From: Candidatus Sumerlaeota bacterium
GTDB lineage: Bacteria; Sumerlaeota; Sumerlaeia; SLMS01
DNA: 17,464 nt
Direction of reading: 5' to 3'
NCBI GenBank assembly: GCA_020850785.1
Contig: JADZDZ010000251.1
Span: 1 to 17,464 of the forward strand
In this document: one piece after another, positions 14,501 through 17,464 of the stretch
How the letters are laid out: the number at the start of each line of letters is the position of its first letter
How positions within the stretch are numbered: position 1 is the first letter of the stretch
Notes under the pieces: model-generated
The model's database searches: none
What the model was told of the DNA's origin: nothing
Seen by the model: only the letters and a program-made list of their open reading frames with translations
Position numbers and translations under genes: made by a program

Positions 14501-14666
14501 CATTCCCGAATTTTTCCAGATGCCGTATTTGCAACTGTCACTGTTTGCTTTATCACAATTCGATGTCCCATGCGAAGCTCCACAATGCAATATCACCCGT
14601 TCCGCATGGCATTTTGCACGGCGCAGGGTGTTGTGGGTTTTGAATTGCGAATGGATATACACAACG

Positions 14667-14682
14667 CGGGATCAGCATCCCG
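14667..14682 (-). terminator. Hairpin after the yqj-like cassette, possible terminator
   Basis: CGGGAT (14667-14672) pairs with ATCCCG (14677-14682) across a CAGC loop, 27 bases past the stop of the last cassette gene. The following minus-strand CGTTGTGTATATCC is U-containing but not a clean U-tract, so termination is only possible. Confidence 0.4.
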
Positions 14683-14709
14683 ACGTCGAAAACGAATGGG
14701 ACGCGCCGA

Positions 14710-14991
14710 TCAATTTCCCGGCAGGTTCTTGAGAACAGCCTTCGTGAACACGCCAATGGAAACGCGCAGCAATCCCTTGAAAAGAGGAACGCGAAGAAGC
14801 TGGCTGCCAATGTAACCAGCCGCCACAACGATGGCCGCAGTAGTGATCGGATTTTCCTTCACGGCGGCGCAGACATTGACGGGATTGATGGTGGAGCGCG
14901 CCTCCGCCAGGGATTGTTCCCATTGCGCGCGTGCCGCCTGTAACTCGCGCTGCAAAATTTCGTGCTGCTCGTGTCTGGGGGGAGGGATCAT
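14710..14991 (-). CDS. Small membrane-anchored protein, YqjK-like in architecture
   Basis: 93 residues from the ATG at 14991, which overlaps the stop of the YqjE-like gene as ATGA (14988-14991). A longer frame to 15249 covers that gene in another frame and is rejected. The N-terminal half is a charged, probably coiled-coil helix (HEILQRELQAARAQWEQSLAEARS, 10-33). Then come NP at 36-37, VKENP (44-48) and a hydrophobic stretch (ITTAAIVVAAGYIGSQLL, 49-66). An amphipathic, basic end follows (FKGLLRVSIGVFTKAVLKNLPGN). The size, layout and position after a YqjE-like gene recall E. coli YqjK, though sequence identity is not obvious. The KENP-plus-hydrophobic segment also recalls the DUF883 tail. Probably inner-membrane; function unknown. 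Confidence 0.8.
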   Translation of the reverse strand: MIPPPRHEQHEILQRELQAARAQWEQSLAEARSTINPVNVCAAVKENPITTAAIVVAAGYIGSQLLRVPLFKGLLRVSIGVFTKAVLKNLPGN

Positions 14992-15440
14992 AGTTTCAAC
15001 CTCTTCTGGGCGCTCCACAGCACGAATGCCGCAACAGCGTGGGTAATGACGAGAACAAGCGGCCCCATGGCGGGCTCGTGGGTGAGCGTGATGGCGGCGC
15101 GCCAAAGGAAGATGGAAAAGAAAATCCAGGCGACAAAAAGCATCGCGACGGTGCCGCACCACAGGAAGAAACGCGCCGCCGCAAGGCGGGCCTTCTCCTG
15201 CGTGACGAATGCGGTGAGTCTCACATGGGCGCGCAAATAGGCGAGGCAACTTGTCAGAAGCGGCTTAGCCTGCCCGATGAATGCCTGAACGTCCGCCCAC
15301 AACTTTTCCGCAGCAACAGAATCGGGCGGGGCACTGGATGCCCCGCCCGCATGAGTCTGGGAGGTGCCTGATGTATCCGACGCTGTGGTGCCGACTTCTC
15401 CGACCGGCTTGAAGAATTCGGGGCCTCGTGTTGGCTCCAT
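14988..15440 (-). CDS. YqjE-like protein, holin superfamily III (Phage_holin_3_6-like)
   Basis: 150 residues from the ATG at 15440, which has GGGAG 7 bases upstream; a TTG one codon earlier is less likely. Residues 1-45 are a Gly/Ser/Thr-rich, probably disordered leader. An amphipathic helix spans about 46-90 (FIGQAKPLLTSCLAYLRAHVRLTAFVTQEKARLAAARF). Two transmembrane segments follow: 91-113 (FFLWCGTVAMLFVAWIFFSIFLW) and 124-142 (AMGPLVLVITHAVAAFVLW), ending in a basic tail (AQKRLKL). This is the YqjE / putative holin-X pattern. Chromosomal members are not phage holins and have no settled function. In E. coli yqjE sits between yqjD and yqjK; here a DUF883 gene lies 27 bases upstream and a YqjK-like gene overlaps downstream. 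Prophage origin is unsupported, as no other phage gene is nearby. Confidence 0.8.
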   Translation of the reverse strand: MEPTRGPEFFKPVGEVGTTASDTSGTSQTHAGGASSAPPDSVAAEKLWADVQAFIGQAKPLLTSCLAYLRAHVRLTAFVTQEKARLAAARFFLWCGTVAMLFVAWIFFSIFLWRAAITLTHEPAMGPLVLVITHAVAAFVLWSAQKRLKL

Positions 15441-15467
15441 CAAATACTCCCTATCGCTGGGAAGGAT

Positions 15468-15737
15468 TTACTTCCGGCTTACCAGAAAACCAAGTACGAA
15501 ACCGGCTGCGGCGGCAGTGAGCAACGAGCGACCGGGGTTCGCCTTGATGTAATTGCCGATCTTCTTTTCGACGTCCGCAAGCGACGTGTTGTTCGCCTCG
15601 TGCAGCATTTCCTTCGCACGTTCTTTGTATTCGCCGGCATGCTCGCGGGCCGAATCGATCAGCTCGTTGGCACCGACGGCAAGGCGGCGCCCAACGGACT
15701 CTGCATTTTCAATCTTCTCTTCGATCTGTGTTTTCAT
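15468..15737 (-). CDS. DUF883 (YqjD/ElaB-like) C-tail-anchored membrane protein
   Basis: 89 residues from the ATG at 15737, with AGGGG about 8 bases upstream; an in-frame extension to 15776 is possible but reads as leader. Residues 1-60 are a charged helical region with spaced Ala and Glu (VGANELIDSAREHAGEYKERAKEMLHEANN). Residues 63-89 (YIKANPGRSLLTAAAAGFVLGFLVSRK) are the DUF883 signature: Y-x-x-x-NP, a small-residue-rich helix, then G-x-L-x-SR near the C-terminus. E. coli YqjD, ElaB and YgaM are anchored by this tail and YqjD binds ribosomes in stationary phase; a similar role here is inference. It is the first gene of the three-gene cassette. An 11-base palindrome (GGGAAGTTCCC, 15777-15787) lies 40 bases upstream of the start. 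Confidence 0.85.
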   Translation of the reverse strand: MKTQIEEKIENAESVGRRLAVGANELIDSAREHAGEYKERAKEMLHEANNTSLADVEKKIGNYIKANPGRSLLTAAAAGFVLGFLVSRK

Positions 15738-16036
15738 GTGAGAGCCCCTGTGTGCGGTGTGTGTGTTGTTGAACATGGGAAGTTCCCCGTGTGATTTGAA
15801 TCATGCCCGCCCGCGAGGTGTGTGGTCGATGACTTTCTCAAAGCATCCCGTCCACAATCACGCCGATGGCGGTGCCCCAGCGGGGCCGAAAACACGGCGT
15901 CCCTTCCCGTCGCTTCCTGCGGAAGCAACCCCTGCCAAAGGATGAGGCAAAATCCGCGCCTTGGCATTCAAAAAAATTTGGACCAAGGGATTTCGTGGAG
16001 CGAAAAAGGGCTATCATATGGCCCGTGCAACGCCGG
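15738..16036. other. Intergenic region upstream of the yqj-like cassette, with two compact hairpins
   Basis: These 299 bases contain no credible gene. Structured elements are GCCCC/GGGGC with an AGC loop (15874-15886), GCTTCC/GGAAGC with a TGC loop (15912-15926) and the palindrome at 15777-15787. A CA-rich leader precedes the DUF883 start. The terC terminator lies at the right-hand end. No convincing -35/-10 pair was found. Confidence 0.5.
16003..16024 (-). terminator. Probable weak rho-independent terminator of the TerC gene
   Basis: On the minus strand GGGC (16024-16021) pairs with GCCC (16011-16008), extended past one mismatch by an AT/AT pair, followed by TTTTT (16007-16003). It starts 13 bases after the stop. 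The stem is short. Confidence 0.5.
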
Positions 16037-17041
16037 TCAATTCGGCAGGTCATCCTCCGTGACCTGCGGAACGTTCGTGCTGCTCTTGATGGTAAGCTCC
16101 GGTTCCTCGGCCTCCGGCCAGATCATGGAGGTGATGATGCAAAGCGCCAGCACGCCAATGATGACGCCAAGGGTCACGAAGGGGCTGATGTGGCTGCCAA
16201 AGTGGTGCTGATACACCATCTTGCAACCGATGGCGACGAGGATGAAGGAAAGGCCGTAGTGCAGGTGATGGAAAAGTTTCATGATGCCATGCACCACGAA
16301 ATACAATGAACGAAGGCCCAGAATTGCGAAGATGTTGGAGGTAAAGAGAATGAACTGATCGTGTGTGATGGCGAGGATCGCCGGGATTGAATCCATCGCG
16401 AACACAAGGTCCGTGCCTTCGATGACGACGAGCACCATGAACAGCGGTGTGGCCCACAGCTTCCCCTCCCGCCGAACAAAGAAGCGATGCCCCTCATAAG
16501 TTTTGGTGATGCGGAAGAACCTGCTGACAAGACGGAAGAAGATGTTCTTTTCGCCGTCGAATTCCGCACCTTTGCTGAACCACATCTTGAAGCCGGTGAC
16601 CACAAGCAGGGCGCCCAGCACGTACAGCAGCCAGTCGAACTTCTTGATGAGAACGCTGGCACCAACGATCATGATGCCGCGCATGACAATCGCGCCAAGG
16701 ATTCCGTATACGAGCACGCGGCGCTGATATTCCTGAGGCACCCGGAAGAAGGTAAAAATCATCAGGAAGACAAAGATATTATCGACGCTGAGCGATTGTT
16801 CGATCAGGTAGCCGGTGAGGAACTCCGCGGCCTTTTCCTTCCCCTCGGTAAAAAACACGAAGGCATTGAAGCCAAGCGCAATGCTAACCCAAATGAACAC
16901 CCATGTGAGCGCGGCGCGGAACGACGGGTCCTTTGGCTTCTTGGAGAAAAAACCAAGGTCCAACGCCATCATGAACAAGATGACGACGCCAAAAATTATC
17001 CACTCAATGGTGTGCGACGGTGTTGGTTGGGTTTGTGGCAT
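16037..17041 (-). CDS. TerC/Alx family membrane protein (probable metal ion exporter)
   Basis: 334 residues with about nine transmembrane segments. Conserved acidic positions lie in membrane segments: Asp28 (ALDLGFF), Asp87 in GYLIEQSLSVDNIFVF (77-92), Glu208 and Asp211 (VIEGTDLVFAMDS, 206-217) and Asp216. Matches to E. coli Alx run through much of the protein (RRVLVYGILGAIVMR, 107-121; FFVRREGKLWATPL, 187-200; LTSNIFAILGLRSLYF, 233-248). Alx is tied to manganese homeostasis and alkaline pH, other TerC proteins to tellurite resistance or to metal loading of exported enzymes. Export of Mn or a related divalent ion across the inner membrane is the best guess. The soluble acidic tail (310-334) is variable in the family. 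No yybP-ykoY riboswitch pattern is visible upstream. The start has only a weak AGG 4 bases before the ATG. Confidence 0.9.
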   Translation of the reverse strand: MPQTQPTPSHTIEWIIFGVVILFMMALDLGFFSKKPKDPSFRAALTWVFIWVSIALGFNAFVFFTEGKEKAAEFLTGYLIEQSLSVDNIFVFLMIFTFFRVPQEYQRRVLVYGILGAIVMRGIMIVGASVLIKKFDWLLYVLGALLVVTGFKMWFSKGAEFDGEKNIFFRLVSRFFRITKTYEGHRFFVRREGKLWATPLFMVLVVIEGTDLVFAMDSIPAILAITHDQFILFTSNIFAILGLRSLYFVVHGIMKLFHHLHYGLSFILVAIGCKMVYQHHFGSHISPFVTLGVIIGVLALCIITSMIWPEAEEPELTIKSSTNVPQVTEDDLPN

Positions 17042-17189
17042 CAGCCTGCTTTTGCGAAAGGAATGGGCGAAGGCTCAACTTCGCGTGCGATGACGGTTTG
17101 AGGGAAACATCAACCGGTCAAGGCTAACACGACACGGCCTTGCAACGAATCTGTTGAGGCAGAAATCAAAAGCGCCCACGATTTCCACC
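17042..17189. promoter_or_regulatory. Divergent intergenic region between terC and the wHTH-like gene
   Basis: These 148 bases must carry the terC promoter and possibly one for the plus-strand gene. A perfect inverted repeat GCGAAG (17067-17072) / CTTCGC (17079-17084) with a 6-base loop lies in the terC leader, about 26 bases before its ATG. A TTGACC is present on the minus strand (17129-17124) but has no good -10. Confidence 0.3.
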
Positions 17190-17464
17190 ATGGAACGTGA
17201 CCATTCCCTGAGCAGCTTTCCACTGTGGCTTGAATTGTCGGGACTTCCCGCAACGTTGAATGGTGATGGGAAGCATCCCTTCGTCTGGAGCGTTTTCCAC
17301 CGCATCGTGGAGGAGGATTTGCGCCAGAACGCGACGAAGCCCGCGATAACGGAACTCACCGTGAACCAATTGACAGCGGCCTGCGGCGTCGACGCGAAGA
17401 AGGTACACAAGGCGATCGGGCTGATGCGCAAGGCGGGCGTGGCGCGCGCATTCCTTCCGGAGAA
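17190..17464 (+). CDS. Partial protein with winged-helix-like segment, function unknown (3' end cut)
   Basis: The frame is open from the ATG at 17190 to the window end (91 codons). It begins MERDHSLSSFPLWLELSGLP. Residues about 28-90 look like a small helical DNA-binding fold: KHPFVWSVFHRIVEEDLRQ, then ITELTVNQLTAACGVDAKKVHKAIGLMRKAGVARAFLPE. Their order (strand, helix, helix with a V-D-x-K-K-V turn, recognition-like helix, Lys-Ala-Gly turn, wing strand) resembles winged-helix regulators of the GntR/MarR style. I cannot name a family from this fragment. No Shine-Dalgarno is seen before the ATG and no earlier start is better. It may be a transcription factor for the divergent terC, which is inference from position only. 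Confidence 0.6.
   Translation, partial: MERDHSLSSFPLWLELSGLPATLNGDGKHPFVWSVFHRIVEEDLRQNATKPAITELTVNQLTAACGVDAKKVHKAIGLMRKAGVARAFLPE

Larger units (their letters stand above)
14430..14709. other. Intergenic region between the yqj-like cassette and the two-component operon
   Basis: These 280 bases are AT-richer than the flanking genes and hold no convincing coding frame. They carry a candidate sigma-54 promoter (14485-14500), an inverted TGATA/TATCA pair around 14473-14488 and the hairpin at 14667-14682. Long reading frames on both strands here have unnatural amino-acid composition. Confidence 0.6.

Noticed and set aside
14269..14583. Minus-strand frame of 104 codons with many Cys and His residues, zinc-ribbon-like
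   Set aside because: It overlaps the DUF1328 gene in another frame; the Cys/His pattern is not ordered as a zinc ribbon and the DUF1328 frame is far better supported.
14988..15440. Prophage remnant, because of the holin-like protein
   Set aside because: No other phage gene, integrase or attachment site is present; the protein sits in a yqjDEK-like chromosomal cassette.
15917..15950. Possible sigma-54 promoter TGGCAG...TTGCT on the minus strand before the DUF883 gene
   Set aside because: The spacing between GG and GC is 8 bases instead of the required 10.
17042..17189. yybP-ykoY manganese riboswitch expected before an alx/terC gene
   Set aside because: The conserved GGGGAGUAGC and GUCAGCACGA-type blocks are not present on the minus strand; only a simple hairpin is seen.

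Overview
The window is GC-rich, chromosomal-looking bacterial DNA with densely packed genes on both strands. I see no rRNA, tRNA, CRISPR array, transposase or phage structural gene. A PilT-type retraction ATPase, many polytopic membrane proteins, a KinB/NtrC-type sensor kinase and a sigma-54-dependent response regulator point to a diderm (Gram-negative) bacterium. A T2SS pseudopilin G-like domain, a TMTC-like GT-C membrane protein, a TIGR02757 (DUF2400) protein and a long Bfd-like ferredoxin together recall uncultured Planctomycetota/Sumerlaeota-type lineages. That placement is inference only.

Layout. 1-2976 (minus): a GT-C fold membrane protein and, overlapping it by ATGA, an incomplete membrane protein with a pseudopilin-G-like domain and TPRs. 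3129-4991 (plus): pilT and a short-chain dehydrogenase, ending in a perfect 20-bp palindrome that separates them from a convergent minus-strand pair, a PfkB-type sugar kinase and a TIGR02757 protein (ATGA overlap). A strong terminator abuts the TIGR02757 start and belongs to a small membrane-protein gene upstream (6930-7190). 7254-8576 (plus): a secreted protein with a long Ala/Pro-rich linker and a strong terminator. 8726-10624 (plus): an acidic TPR protein, a Bfd-like [2Fe-2S] protein and pdxA.

10610-14429 (minus): an operon of four genes transcribed as DUF1328 mini-protein, PLDc_N-like mini-protein, NtrC/AlgB-type regulator and KinB-type kinase. The two mini-protein genes (55 and 58 codons) are found only by reading the minus strand directly. 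A candidate sigma-54 promoter precedes the operon. 14710-15737 (minus): a three-gene cassette resembling E. coli yqjD-yqjE-yqjK (DUF883 protein, holin-superfamily-III-like protein, small tail-anchored protein). 16037-17041 (minus): a TerC/Alx-type metal transporter. 17190-end (plus): the start of a protein with a winged-helix-like segment, cut by the window edge.

The most interesting stretch is 10.6-15.8 kb. There a two-component system is headed by two tiny membrane proteins and sits directly beside a yqjDEK-like envelope cassette. I read this as a candidate envelope-stress module. The individual families are known, but the arrangement deserves a comparative check. Several neighbouring genes overlap by ATGA, and many starts lack a clear Shine-Dalgarno sequence, so several starts are uncertain.
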